Part shown: piece after piece, positions 42,339 through 51,796 of the stretch | Layout of the letters: each line of letters opens with the position of its first letter | How positions within the stretch are numbered: the stretch's first letter is position 1 | Source of the DNA: Pseudoalteromonas sp. S2755 | Lineage (GTDB): Bacteria > Pseudomonadota > Gammaproteobacteria > Enterobacterales > Alteromonadaceae | Direction: 5' to 3' | DNA: 63,617 bases | Assembly: GCF_005886535.1 (NCBI RefSeq) | Contig: NZ_PNDS01000023.1 | Span: 1-63,617, forward strand | The notes under the pieces: generated by a model | What the model was told of the DNA's origin: nothing | The model's input: the letters and a program-made list of their open reading frames with translations, nothing else | The model's database searches: none | Position numbers and translations under genes: made by a program

Positions 42339-44249
42339 ATGCTTGAAAAGATCAGAGAAGGCTCGCAAGGCCCGGCGGCTAAAATCGTATTAGGTTTAGT
42401 CATCTTATCTTTTGCGTTAGCAGGGATCGGTGGTTACCTAGGTCAAACCACAGAGCAGCCTGTCGCAGAAGTGAACGGAGTAAAGATTTCACAAACTAAG
42501 TTTTCTCGTGCCTACTCAAATGAACGTGCACGACTAGAACAACAGTTTGGCGAATACTTTGCACAGATTGCAGCCGATCCTAATTATATGGCGCAAATTC
42601 GCCAAGGTGTTGTTGACCAATTAGTACAACAAGAATTACAAACCCAACTAGCCAAAGAGCTTGGTCTTCGTGTGAGCGATGAGCAGGTTAAAAAAGCGAT
42701 TGTTGAAATGCCATATTTTCAAATTGGTGGAGAATTCAGTAACGACCGTTACTTACAAGTTATCCGTCAAATGAACTTCCAGCCAGATAGCTTCCGTGAA
42801 TATCTTCGTGACGAGATGACTCGTGCGCAGTTAATCTCAGCGGTTGCTGGCACTGATTTTGTACTGAAAAACGAGCTTCAACAATCTATTGCGCTACAGC
42901 AACAAACTCGTGCTATCGACTATGCGGTATTGAGCAAAGAGTTGGTGAAAGATGAAGTATCAGTATCAGATGAAGAAGTTCAAAACTACTACGATTTGAA
43001 TCAAACTCAGTTCCAAGCTCCAGAACTGGTGGCGGTTAACTATATTGAGCTAAAAGCTGAAGATCTGGAACCTGCAGAACCAGTGACTGAAGAAGCGTTA
43101 AAAACGTATTACGAAGAGCAAAAAAACCAATATCTTGAACCTGAAAGACGCCGCGTGTCACACATTCTTGTTGATGCAAGCGAAGATGCTGAAGCCGCTA
43201 AACAAAAAGCGGATGAAATTCTGGCTGAATTGAATAATGGTGCTGATTTTGCCGTTGTTGCAGAAGAAAAATCTGACGACGTGGTGAGCGCTGAGCTTGG
43301 CGGTGATCTAGATTGGATTGAAAGAGACATGATGGATCCGGCGTTTGAAGATGCAGCATTTGCGCTTGCCTCGGTAGGTGATGTATCTGAAGTAGTTGAA
43401 TCTGAGTTTGGTTTCCATATTATCAAGCTAACAGACATTCAGCGCCAACAGGCACAATCTTTTGATGACGTAAAAGACGACCTTCGTGCAGAGCTTGAAA
43501 AAGCAGCTAAGATTGATGCGTTTTATCAAAAGCAAACCCGTGTAGCTGAACTTGCTTTTGAAATGGCTGACTCGCTACAAGATGCTGCCGAAGCCGCAGG
43601 CGTTGAGATCAAATCAACTGAACTGGTAAGTCGTAATGCGCTTCCTGAGCCACTGAATTCACCAGCGATAAGCAATACTATCTTCACGCCAGAGCTGCTA
43701 GAAGACCGCGTAAACTCAGAAGTGTTAGAAGTTGCACCAGAGCATATCGTGGTGGTTCGTGTTGCTGAGCATAAAGCGGCAGCGACTAAGCCACTTGAGG
43801 AAGTCAGCGCGCAGATCAAAACGCAGTTGAGCAATGAAAAAGCGTCGACATTAATTGCAGAGAAAGCACAGTCGCTATTTGAGCAACTACAAAGTGGTTC
43901 TACTTTAGCTGAGATTGCCAAAGCACAGAGTATCGAAGTGAAGAGCGTGTCTGAGCTTAAGCGTCGTAGCTACGACGTACCACCAGCTATTGCAGCTGAA
44001 GCATTTAAATTGCCTCAGCCGGGTGTGGCAGAAACAGAATCTGCACTTGTAGAGCTTGGTAATGGCGATTCGGCATTTGTGGTGCTGAAGTCAGTCACCA
44101 CGCCTGAAGTTGATGGCAAGGTTGATGCGCAGCAGAAGCAGTCAATAACCGCTTCTTACGCAAACAAAAACTATCTTGAGCTACTAGCAGCACTTGAAGC
44201 TAAGTCTGAAGTGAAAAGACCACAGTTACAGGTCACAGAGCAGCAATAA
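42339..44249 (+). CDS. ppiD: Periplasmic folding chaperone PpiD
   Basis: A 636-residue protein. A single N-terminal TM anchor (about 15-33, IVLGLVILSFALAGIGGYL) is followed by a SurA-N-like chaperone region (about 40-240), a parvulin-type rotamase domain (about 265-365, RRVSHILVDASEDAE, GGDLDWIERD, SEFGFHIIKLT) and a C-terminal extension. PpiD assists proteins emerging from the Sec translocon. It is the normal end of the tig-to-ppiD block and is followed by a very strong hairpin terminator. Confidence 0.96.
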   Translation: MLEKIREGSQGPAAKIVLGLVILSFALAGIGGYLGQTTEQPVAEVNGVKISQTKFSRAYSNERARLEQQFGEYFAQIAADPNYMAQIRQGVVDQLVQQELQTQLAKELGLRVSDEQVKKAIVEMPYFQIGGEFSNDRYLQVIRQMNFQPDSFREYLRDEMTRAQLISAVAGTDFVLKNELQQSIALQQQTRAIDYAVLSKELVKDEVSVSDEEVQNYYDLNQTQFQAPELVAVNYIELKAEDLEPAEPVTEEALKTYYEEQKNQYLEPERRRVSHILVDASEDAEAAKQKADEILAELNNGADFAVVAEEKSDDVVSAELGGDLDWIERDMMDPAFEDAAFALASVGDVSEVVESEFGFHIIKLTDIQRQQAQSFDDVKDDLRAELEKAAKIDAFYQKQTRVAELAFEMADSLQDAAEAAGVEIKSTELVSRNALPEPLNSPAISNTIFTPELLEDRVNSEVLEVAPEHIVVVRVAEHKAAATKPLEEVSAQIKTQLSNEKASTLIAEKAQSLFEQLQSGSTLAEIAKAQSIEVKSVSELKRRSYDVPPAIAAEAFKLPQPGVAETESALVELGNGDSAFVVLKSVTTPEVDGKVDAQQKQSITASYANKNYLELLAALEAKSEVKRPQLQVTEQQ

Positions 44250-44296
44250 TCGTTTTTAGATAGCAGAAAGGCGCCAACATGGCGTCTCAGATTGAT

Positions 44297-44330
44297 AATA
44301 ACCCCCACTTTTTAAGTGGGGGTTATTTTT
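44297..44330 (+). terminator. ppiD terminator
   Basis: A perfect 14-bp stem AATAACCCCCACTT / AAGTGGGGGTTATT has a TTT loop and a T-run after it. The rest of the 301-base gap to the next gene is AT-rich. Confidence 0.94.
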
Positions 44331-44481
44331 CAATTGCAGATAGCATTCCTCCAGCTTTATTTTTGTGTTTTTGACCTCTCATTATAGTACTTGCCTGTCA
44401 AATGTAATTTATGAAAATGTAGCTCAAACGCTGTAGTCTTAAGTGGTTAATTTAAAAAATAAAATATTTACTGTTCCGATA

Positions 44482-44510
44482 TTGACAAATGTTAACCCCC
44501 CTATTTAGAA
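44482..44510 (+). promoter_or_regulatory. Candidate promoter for the deacetylase-like lipoprotein gene
   Basis: TTGACA (44482-44487) is followed after 17 bases by TTAGAA, with the ATG 41 bases further on. The -35 is perfect and the -10 is moderate. Confidence 0.5.
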
Positions 44511-44550
44511 TTACCGGTTTTCAGTACTTTGTGCATTAAATAGGAACTTT

Positions 44551-45840
44551 ATGAAATATAGATATAGCGCATGGATTGTAGCTTTATTGCTATTAATATC
44601 AGGATGTAACAGTGACAGTAAGACTGCTATAGAGCCACCTGTAGAGAGAGGTCAAGGAGATAACACTTCAACTGACAAAGATGGAGCTGATACCGATAAT
44701 TCAGATAAAGATAATTCCAATAGCGACGATTCAAATTCAGAAAATACTAATTCTAATAACTCCACGAAAGAAACAAAAGAAGAGGTAATTAAGCGTATCC
44801 TGAGTGCACAAGGAGCAGAAAATATTACTTCTCTTGCTTTAAAAGACTTTGAAATTGCCGAATTTGGATGCGTGACCGCTGCAAATCTATCTGTAATTCA
44901 GGGATATTTTAATACAACACAAGATGAATTACAGTTAACGACTCTGAGGGATAGATTATGTAAAGTTGTTGAGCTTTTCGAGCTAGATAATAAATCTTTA
45001 CTCACTCCTAGCATGCTGAAGGATGTTGGACTTCGGGGGTTGTTTTTTCAAGATGGTACGCTAGATCAGTGGGCTTATGACGAACTAATTTTAACGATAC
45101 CTGAGCGCAACTTTGAGTATGCTGCACTTCAAGAGGCAGTTGAGGATTTCCATCATAATCAAAGCTCTGTTTGGCCTAAACAGATTAATATTTCTTTCGA
45201 TGATGGTGGCGCACTAAATTCTATCTATGAACACCTTGACTTGTTTGATAAATATAACGCAACATTTACCTATTATGTTAGCCACTATTCCACTATTGAT
45301 CATGAAAAAGTAGCGGATATAGAAGATAGAGGCCACGAAATCGGCCATCATGGGGTAATACACCGACATGCGAAGATTTACTCCGAAGAGAATGGTGTTC
45401 AGAAGTGGATAACAGACGATATTACACCACAACTTGACGCGATGAGAAGAGATGGCTTGACAGTGACCTCTTATGCGTACCCATTCGGAGCTTATACCAA
45501 AGAAACTGACCGTGAGATTAAGAAATATTTCACCCATGTAAGGAAGTTTGCTTCGTGGTCTTCTGTTGTTTACAGGGGAGAACGTAGTGATAGACCGATA
45601 ACCACGGGACTATCTATAGATTCACATCGCTTTGATTTGGATAAGATCCGTAATGCGATTGATACTTTAAAAGGCGGAGAAACGCTATACTTAGCAACGC
45701 ATGTCATTGGCAAAACGGGGAACGAGTGGTATATCACTCCTGAAAACCTTGAGAAGGTGTTGGCTTATGCAAGTGCGAAAGGTTTAAAGTTTTGTCACAC
45801 CAGTGAGTGTATGAACTTTAAGGGTAACGCTAATAACTAG
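44551..45840 (+). CDS. Polysaccharide deacetylase-like lipoprotein
   Basis: A 429-residue protein. The lipobox is LISGC (Cys about 19), then a low-complexity linker rich in Asp, Asn and Ser (about 35-72). After a helical segment with two cysteines, the NodB-homology domain (about 208-425) shows INISFDDGG, the metal-binding HEIGHHGVIHRH and YAYPFGAY, motifs of carbohydrate esterase family 4. It may remove acetyl groups from a polysaccharide at the outer membrane. The canonical TFDDG is present as SFDDGG. It is flanked by terminators and is probably monocistronic. Base composition is more AT-rich than its neighbours, a possible sign of acquisition. Confidence 0.85.
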   Translation: MKYRYSAWIVALLLLISGCNSDSKTAIEPPVERGQGDNTSTDKDGADTDNSDKDNSNSDDSNSENTNSNNSTKETKEEVIKRILSAQGAENITSLALKDFEIAEFGCVTAANLSVIQGYFNTTQDELQLTTLRDRLCKVVELFELDNKSLLTPSMLKDVGLRGLFFQDGTLDQWAYDELILTIPERNFEYAALQEAVEDFHHNQSSVWPKQINISFDDGGALNSIYEHLDLFDKYNATFTYYVSHYSTIDHEKVADIEDRGHEIGHHGVIHRHAKIYSEENGVQKWITDDITPQLDAMRRDGLTVTSYAYPFGAYTKETDREIKKYFTHVRKFASWSSVVYRGERSDRPITTGLSIDSHRFDLDKIRNAIDTLKGGETLYLATHVIGKTGNEWYITPENLEKVLAYASAKGLKFCHTSECMNFKGNANN

Positions 45841-45854
45841 AAAGATGCTTTAAT

Positions 45855-45882
45855 AGGGCGGCATATGATGGCCGCCCTTTTT
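45855..45882. terminator. Bidirectional terminator after the deacetylase-like gene
   Basis: AGGGCGGC (45855-45862) and GCCGCCCT (45871-45878) form a strong hairpin followed by T on the plus strand. It also lies at the end of the convergent DJ-1-like gene. Confidence 0.85.
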
Positions 45883-45886
45883 GTGT

Positions 45887-47011
45887 TTAAAGTAAAGTCA
45901 ATACAGTGCTTGCAACCGCTAATGAAGACTGATAATTCTGGCCAGTCACTATGCGGCTATCTACCTTGATAAAAGATTCATTCCGCTCTCCATACTCAAA
46001 ACTCCCTCCAAGTTCTTCCACTTTAGGTTGAATTTGAAAAGGAAAATGCTTGAAATACGCTCTATCTGGATTTTCAAATGCGGTAGGGTAACCGGTGATT
46101 TGCTTTCCTTTGATAAGGTATTCGCCATTTTTCAAGCGCAAATTAACGATACCAGCTGTACCGTGGCATACCGCGGCAACAACACCTTGGTTTTGTTCAT
46201 ATATATGCATAGCAATACGCTGTAGAGTAAGGTTTTCTGCTACTTCATACATGGCATTACTGCCGCCAACATAATAGATTGCCGCATATTGGCTAGGGTC
46301 GATTTCAGCTGGACGCATTGTGTTGCTGAGCGCATACATATAGTCAGGTTGGTAAAGGTACTTTTTATGTTCGCCATTTGAAGTATTTATATAGCTCAGG
46401 TTTAACGCGCCACCTTGTGTGCTGACGAAATCAACGATTAGCCCTGCTTGAGTAAATACGTCATAGGCACTGAGCAGCTCTTGGAAGCTTGTGCCAGCAG
46501 GCAGCTGACTATCGCCGTGAAAGGCCTTGCTTGATGCGACAATGAGCACTCGGCGACCCAAGTTCGTTACTTGCTCGGAAGTTAGCGTGGTTTGCTGCGC
46601 CGATTTACTGATGATTTGCCACGTTCCAGCTATTTTCTTTAAGAGTAGGTGGTCGATGTACTGCACGTTTGATTTCAATATATCGATGCGGATTTTGGCC
46701 TGTGCAAGGTGATCATTCACACTGATATTTAGAATTTTGGCGCGCCTGCCAGTGTCTTTTTTCGAGCCTTTATACCAACTCAAATACTCTTTCAACGGGA
46801 CTTGCCACATCGCTTGGTCTGACTTTTCTAAAATAAGCATCGCATCTGGATGAAATGCTTTTTTTATCTCTTCTGGCTGATTATTGGCAGTACCGCTAAT
46901 GTAGTGGTTCAATGTAGCGGTAATATTTGCAGTTTCATCCTCAAAAGCGACAGCGTTGCTGATTTGGAAAAGTAGTAAAAATAACAATGTTACTAGTTTT
47001 GATAGGGTCAT
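45887..47011 (-). CDS. Exported NTF2-like / DJ-1-PfpI fusion protein
   Basis: A 374-residue protein with a signal peptide (about 1-22). Residues about 28-140 resemble an NTF2/SnoaL-type fold of the lumazine-binding-like group (ITATLNHYISGTANN, DHLLLKKIAGTWQIISKS). Residues about 150-374 form a DJ-1/PfpI domain (RVLIVASS, YYVGGSNAMYEV, with the nucleophilic-elbow Cys in VVAAVCHGTAGIVNL). DJ-1 relatives include chaperones, glyoxalases and amidases. The fusion and export are unusual, and the activity cannot be named. A 7TM-AraC regulator gene lies 69 bases upstream on the same strand. Confidence 0.82.
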   Translation of the reverse strand: MTLSKLVTLLFLLLFQISNAVAFEDETANITATLNHYISGTANNQPEEIKKAFHPDAMLILEKSDQAMWQVPLKEYLSWYKGSKKDTGRRAKILNISVNDHLAQAKIRIDILKSNVQYIDHLLLKKIAGTWQIISKSAQQTTLTSEQVTNLGRRVLIVASSKAFHGDSQLPAGTSFQELLSAYDVFTQAGLIVDFVSTQGGALNLSYINTSNGEHKKYLYQPDYMYALSNTMRPAEIDPSQYAAIYYVGGSNAMYEVAENLTLQRIAMHIYEQNQGVVAAVCHGTAGIVNLRLKNGEYLIKGKQITGYPTAFENPDRAYFKHFPFQIQPKVEELGGSFEYGERNESFIKVDSRIVTGQNYQSSLAVASTVLTLL

Positions 47012-47080
47012 AAGTTTCTCCTGTAATGACTCAGAAGAAACATAAACTTATTTAATTAAAGCAGTCACCTAGAGTATATT

Positions 47081-48109
47081 CTAGGAACCTGAGAGTATGT
47101 TCTCGGAGTGCTTAAAGCTATTTGGAGAATGCCCTGTGAGCTTCTTAAATGCGGCAAAAAATGTGGACGCAGAATTAAAACCACACTCCAGTGCAAGGTG
47201 TTCCAGCGGCATGTTGGTGGTCGGAAGCAAGTGTTTCGCATATTCCACTCTCAAGCCATTGAGATACTGTTTAAAGTTACAATGATAGTGACGATTCACT
47301 ATTTGCGATAATTTATTGTGGCTCGTGCCCAATCGTTTGGCTAATCTGGGGAGCGTCAAATCTGGCTCGGTAAAAAGCTTGCCTTCCGTCATTAGCGACT
47401 CAAGTTTGGCTATGAGCTGATTGTATTCATCGTCGCTTATGTGCGTATTGGCATATTTCTTTTCATTAGCAGTTGGTTTTCGTAGTAATTTGGGTGCGAA
47501 AAGAATGCTTAGATAGAGCACAAGGCTGAACGTGAGTGCTCCTGTGATGTAAGAAGTGAGTGACGAAAAGAAATAAGCTGCCCAAATGAGCCAGCAACCG
47601 CAGATCACAACCAAAGATAAATGAGACTCAGTGTTGCCATTGGCGTTTTTAGTTGCTGTTAGGCGGTAAAAAGTATAAGAACTCACCAGTAAGTAACCCA
47701 GCCAAAAATAGGATGTGCCTTTGTAACCCCACGTTTGCCAAATTTCAGGGTGAAGCTGATAGGGCATAAGTATACCAAATCCAATAATAAAACCGCTTAA
47801 TGCCAAAAAATGTATTGCTAGATAACGATTTCTGGTTTTACTGTAGCTTGCGAGTACAAAATTAAGCAGGCAAGGACCGAGCAAAAAGTAGGCACTAAGA
47901 CCTATTTGCAGAATCGTTTTATCCAGCTCTGGGTTAAAGTAAAAAAGAACTGATTTACCAATTCGAATACAGAGTAAAATGAGAAGCACCGATACCCAGC
48001 GCAGAGCCTTTGCCGCCTGAAATTTTATTAGCAGTAGGGCACTGAGAATAAAGCCGTTAAATACTCCAACAAGTGAGAAGAAAAATAACAGATGGGCATT
48101 AAAATCCAT
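47081..48109 (-). CDS. AraC-family regulator with N-terminal membrane domain
   Basis: A 342-residue protein. About seven hydrophobic helices occupy residues 5-215, followed by an AraC DNA-binding domain (about 235-335) with LTLPRLAKRLGTSHNKLSQIV and the signature LALECGFNSASTFFAAFKKLTG. Membrane-embedded AraC proteins of this shape occur widely in Alteromonadales and presumably sense a membrane or small lipophilic signal. It lies between the DJ-1-like gene and sapF on the same strand. Its target is likely the adjacent DJ-1-like gene, which is inference. Confidence 0.87.
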   Translation of the reverse strand: MDFNAHLLFFFSLVGVFNGFILSALLLIKFQAAKALRWVSVLLILLCIRIGKSVLFYFNPELDKTILQIGLSAYFLLGPCLLNFVLASYSKTRNRYLAIHFLALSGFIIGFGILMPYQLHPEIWQTWGYKGTSYFWLGYLLVSSYTFYRLTATKNANGNTESHLSLVVICGCWLIWAAYFFSSLTSYITGALTFSLVLYLSILFAPKLLRKPTANEKKYANTHISDDEYNQLIAKLESLMTEGKLFTEPDLTLPRLAKRLGTSHNKLSQIVNRHYHCNFKQYLNGLRVEYAKHLLPTTNMPLEHLALECGFNSASTFFAAFKKLTGHSPNSFKHSENILSGS

Positions 48110-48127
48110 TTCTCACTCCCCTCGAAA

Positions 48128-48889
48128 TTAAGCTGATAGCAGCTTCTGCATGGTTTTAGATTTTGGTGTATTGAACACACATTCCGTTTCGCCATATTCG
48201 ACGACTTTGCCGCGATTTAATACCAAAATCTCATCACTCATATGGCGAACCAAACTCAAATGATGCGTAATAAGCACATACGCAAGTCCCGTTGCTGCTT
48301 GTAGTTCTAGCAGTAGGTTCACGGTTTGGGCACGTACGGATGGGTCTAATGATGACAGCGCTTCATCTAATACCAATACTTTAGGATCTAAAATAAGGGC
48401 TCGCGCTAAAGCAACCCGCTGTAACTGCCCACCACTAAACATATGTGGATAATAGTCTATGTGTTCACCAAGTAGCCCAACGCGGCTGAGCGTGATACGA
48501 ATTTTCTTATAGCGCTGCTCTTCAGTGAGTTCAGTATTGTACTGCAGACAATCATCAAGCATATCCCCTATGGTGAGACCAGGGTTAAGCGAGCGAGTTG
48601 GATCTTGAAAGATAAGGCGAATGGTGCGGCAGTCATGATTACGAATACCTGTGTCTTCTACAATCTGGCCATTCAGTAATATTTGCCCAGAGTCGGCCAT
48701 ATCAGCACCGGCCAGTACTTTGGCGAGCGTACTTTTGCCAGAGCCTGTCTCTCCTATGATTGCTAGCGTTTGTCCGGGAGCAAGCGCAAATGACACATCT
48801 CTGAGTACCTGCAACGAGCGGCGCCTGAATAGTCCTTGACGAGAAGTGTAGGACTTGTTTAAAGACTGTACTTTTAAGACGGGTTGCAT
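48128..48889 (-). CDS. sapF: Sap ABC transporter, ATP-binding protein SapF
   Basis: A 253-residue ABC ATPase. Walker A is GETGSGKST, the signature is FSGGQLQRVALARAL, and Walker B VLVLDEALSSLD is followed by the H-loop ITHHLSL. It pairs with SapD to power SapBC. Its start lies 16 bases inside the end of sapD, so it is translationally coupled. It is the last gene of the pspF-sapABCDF run. Confidence 0.93.
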   Translation of the reverse strand: MQPVLKVQSLNKSYTSRQGLFRRRSLQVLRDVSFALAPGQTLAIIGETGSGKSTLAKVLAGADMADSGQILLNGQIVEDTGIRNHDCRTIRLIFQDPTRSLNPGLTIGDMLDDCLQYNTELTEEQRYKKIRITLSRVGLLGEHIDYYPHMFSGGQLQRVALARALILDPKVLVLDEALSSLDPSVRAQTVNLLLELQAATGLAYVLITHHLSLVRHMSDEILVLNRGKVVEYGETECVFNTPKSKTMQKLLSA

Positions 48890-49881
48890 TTTTGCTTCAC
48901 CTTAATTAACGGAAAGTGACAAGCATAACTATGACCATGCGAGCGACTTTGTCTTGGCGTGACGACACATTCTTTTTGCGCTTGAGGGCATCTCGGCCCC
49001 AAGCGGCATCCTATGGGTAAATGCTGTAACGGGGGAATAGTCCCTTTTAAAGCATAAAATGCTTCTTTATGGCCGAGCCCTTGACCAAAGTCGGGCAAAC
49101 TCTTAACCAGCGCTTGGGTATAGGGGTGTAATGGCTGTTTAAAAATAGCCTGAGTAGGACCTGCTTCAACCATCTGCCCGCAGTAGAGCACATGCATTGC
49201 ATGGGACCAGTCTGAGATCTCTTCCAGCTCATGTGAAATCATTAATATCGACATGTTCTTAAGTTGATTTAATGCTTTGAGCAATCGAAATACTTGCGCG
49301 CGAGCGGTGCTCTCAAGTGCAGTGGTCGGCTCATCGGCTATCAGTAGTTGGGGGCTTCTGGCTATGGCCATCGCAATCATGATCTTTTGACACATTCCTT
49401 CTGAAAGCTCATGTGGGTAACTGCTGCAGATCTTTTTATCATCTCGGATCCCAGCTTTGTGCAAGAGTGCTCGGACCTTTTCTTTTCGAGCTTTTCTACG
49501 ACCAAAAAAACCACCTTTTAAGACGCTATCAGGGATAGATTCCGCGACTTGATCGAAAATAGTGGCGGTTGGGTCAAGGCTTCGACTTGGCTCTTGGTAA
49601 ATCATCGCAATGTCTTGGCTGACTAGCTTTCTGCGTTTCTCTGAAGACAACCGCATAAGGTCTACACCACGCCAGTGCATGCGGTCTGCGGTTACCGTCC
49701 AGCGCTGATTGAGTACCCCCACAATAGCTTTGGCGATTAGACTTTTACCAGAGCCTGACTCACCGACAAGCGCATGTACTTCGCCTTCTTTAAGGCTAAG
49801 GTTGACCTTATCAACTGCGCGAATAACGCCGTCTTCTGTATGTAGTTCAATGGTGAGGTTCTTAATGTCTAGCAATTGCAT
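48874..49881 (-). CDS. sapD: Sap ABC transporter, ATP-binding protein SapD
   Basis: A 335-residue ABC ATPase of the oligopeptide type. It has Walker A GESGSGKS, signature LSEGMCQKIMIAMAIA (variant LSEGM), Walker B LLIADEPTTALE and a C-terminal oligopeptide-transporter motif with Cys residues (GCRLGPRCPQAQKEC). It starts with a one-base overlap at the sapC stop. In E. coli SapD also supports Trk potassium uptake. Confidence 0.93.
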   Translation of the reverse strand: MQLLDIKNLTIELHTEDGVIRAVDKVNLSLKEGEVHALVGESGSGKSLIAKAIVGVLNQRWTVTADRMHWRGVDLMRLSSEKRRKLVSQDIAMIYQEPSRSLDPTATIFDQVAESIPDSVLKGGFFGRRKARKEKVRALLHKAGIRDDKKICSSYPHELSEGMCQKIMIAMAIARSPQLLIADEPTTALESTARAQVFRLLKALNQLKNMSILMISHELEEISDWSHAMHVLYCGQMVEAGPTQAIFKQPLHPYTQALVKSLPDFGQGLGHKEAFYALKGTIPPLQHLPIGCRLGPRCPQAQKECVVTPRQSRSHGHSYACHFPLIKVKQKCNPS

Positions 49882-50774
49882 TAATCTGCCTTACGTTGTT
49901 TCAGCGCTTCTCGGAGCCCATCACCAACCAAGTTGGTGGATAGTACCGCCAAAAAGAGTAATACACCTGGGAGGCCTACAGTCCAAGGCGCGAGATAAAT
50001 TAAACTTAAGTTTTCTTGTAGAATAGCACCCCATTCAGTAGATGGAGGCTGCGCACCGAGCTTTAAAAAACCAAGTGCCGCAATATCCAAAATAGCAGTC
50101 GACAGCGCCATGGTAAAAATAACCACGATATGCTCATAAATGTTAGGCAGTATGCCACGGACGAGCAGTTTCCAGCGTGTTGCACCATCAAGCTTAAAGG
50201 CGATGATATAGTCTTTACTCAGCTCAGTGACCACTAAGTTTCTAATCGAGTGGATATATTGTGGTAATAGCGCGAAGATAATCGCCCACACTGTATTCAT
50301 CAAACCTGGCCCCAATATAGCAATGATGATAATGGCCAGCAGTAACGAAGGAATGGCGAGCGTAATATCCAATAAGTGATTAAGAAAGCTGGATTTTAAG
50401 CCTCGACTGGCGCCAGCGAGCGTACCAAGTACGACGCCGAGCGCTGTGGTAACCAAGGCCGCAATGATAGATAAACCAAACGTGTAGGTCGCCCCGTTCA
50501 TTAAGCGAGATAAGATGTCTCGCCCCAAATCATCTGTACCGAGTATAAAGCGCACATCGCCATCATCATGCCAAGAAGGTGGCAGTAACAGGGCATCAGC
50601 ATGCTGCTGGTTAACACCATATGGCGCGATCAGCGGCGCTGTTAAAGCCAATACCGTCAAGGCAACAAACAGCCACAAACCCACTAGTGCAATGTGGTTT
50701 GAGCGAAATTTACGCCATAACCTGAATAAAGGTGAGCGATTAGACTCTTCGGTAAATAAGTTAAACTTTGCCAT
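49881..50774 (-). CDS. sapC: Sap ABC transporter, permease SapC
   Basis: A 297-residue permease. I chose the ATG at 50774 (MAKFNLFTEESNRSPL), which overlaps the end of sapB by 14 bases; the frame is open further upstream but those residues lie inside sapB and look non-coding. About six TM helices are present, with the DppC-type inner-membrane motif AFKLDGATRWKLLVRGILPN for ATPase docking. It forms the channel with SapB. Confidence 0.92.
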   Translation of the reverse strand: MAKFNLFTEESNRSPLFRLWRKFRSNHIALVGLWLFVALTVLALTAPLIAPYGVNQQHADALLLPPSWHDDGDVRFILGTDDLGRDILSRLMNGATYTFGLSIIAALVTTALGVVLGTLAGASRGLKSSFLNHLLDITLAIPSLLLAIIIIAILGPGLMNTVWAIIFALLPQYIHSIRNLVVTELSKDYIIAFKLDGATRWKLLVRGILPNIYEHIVVIFTMALSTAILDIAALGFLKLGAQPPSTEWGAILQENLSLIYLAPWTVGLPGVLLFLAVLSTNLVGDGLREALKQRKAD

Positions 50775-51795
50775 GAGCCTGATTCCTTGCAAGCGGATCG
50801 AGTATCGAGTGAATAAAATCAGACAACATGTTGGCAATGATAACAAAGAAAGACACCGCGAGCAGTCCCCCTTGGATAGCGGGGAAATCACGTTGATAGA
50901 TGCTTTCAATTAACCATCGACCGATCCCAGGCCAAGAGAATATTACCTCTGTGATCATAGCAAGTGTGATGAGGGTGCTAAACTGGAGGCCAATTTGTTT
51001 TATCACTGGCAGTAGCGCATTTCTCAGTGCGTGATGAATGATCAACTGGCTGCGGTTAAGGCCTTTTGCTCTAGCTGTTTTAATATAGTTTTGGTCGAGG
51101 ACTTCGAGCATAGAGTCGCGAGTAAAGCGGATTAAAACTGTCGTTGGGTACATAGCCAGCACAACGGTTGGCAGCGCTAAATGATGAAGTGCATCCCAAA
51201 ATGCGGCACCACCATAGGGAAACCCTTCAAGATAAATATCAATCAGAATAAAATGCGTGACGGGCTGTATTTCATAAAGTAAGCCTATTCTACCGGACAT
51301 GGGGAAAAGCCCAAGACCCAGACAAAATGCCATAATAAGCAGCAGTGCTAACCAAAAAACTGGAATGGAAAACCCCATCAAGCTTAATGAGTTAATGAGC
51401 TTATCTGGCCACTTTTTGTGATAGGCGCTGGCTATTACTCCACTTGGTACACCAATAATGACTGCAACCGTCAACGCATATAAACATAGCTCAAGCGTTG
51501 CTGGAAATAGGTGTTTCACATGAGAAAGAACAGGTTGGCCTGACGACAAAGATAAACCCCAGTCGCCTTCAAACATACGAGCCATAAACGCGCCATATTG
51601 CACAAAGATATTTTCTTCAATTCGGTATTTTTCAACTAGTGCCTGCGTTTGGGCATAGCTTGAGTTGACTTCGCCACTAAAGTTAGTAATTAACTCGCCT
51701 GGAAATAGATAATTGAGAGCGAAAGTAAATATCGTTAGGGTAAACAACATAAAGCAAAGCAAGCTCAGTCGTCGATAAGCATATTTTGCAAACAT
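50761..51795 (-). CDS. sapB: Sap ABC transporter, permease SapB
   Basis: A 344-residue permease, starting at the ATG at 51795 (MFAKYAYRRLSLLCFML) preceded by AAGGAG; an upstream in-frame start would run into sapA. It has about six TM helices, and the DppB-type docking motif YIKTARAKGLNRSQLIIHHALRN is conserved (given in part). The one-base gap after the sapA stop shows tight coupling. Confidence 0.92.
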   Translation of the reverse strand: MFAKYAYRRLSLLCFMLFTLTIFTFALNYLFPGELITNFSGEVNSSYAQTQALVEKYRIEENIFVQYGAFMARMFEGDWGLSLSSGQPVLSHVKHLFPATLELCLYALTVAVIIGVPSGVIASAYHKKWPDKLINSLSLMGFSIPVFWLALLLIMAFCLGLGLFPMSGRIGLLYEIQPVTHFILIDIYLEGFPYGGAAFWDALHHLALPTVVLAMYPTTVLIRFTRDSMLEVLDQNYIKTARAKGLNRSQLIIHHALRNALLPVIKQIGLQFSTLITLAMITEVIFSWPGIGRWLIESIYQRDFPAIQGGLLAVSFFVIIANMLSDFIHSILDPLARNQAHGKV

Positions 51796-51796
51796 G

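Noticed and set aside
50775..50909. 45-residue extension of SapC
   Set aside because: It lies inside sapB in another frame and carries no SapC-like sequence; the ATG at 50774 is at the usual position.
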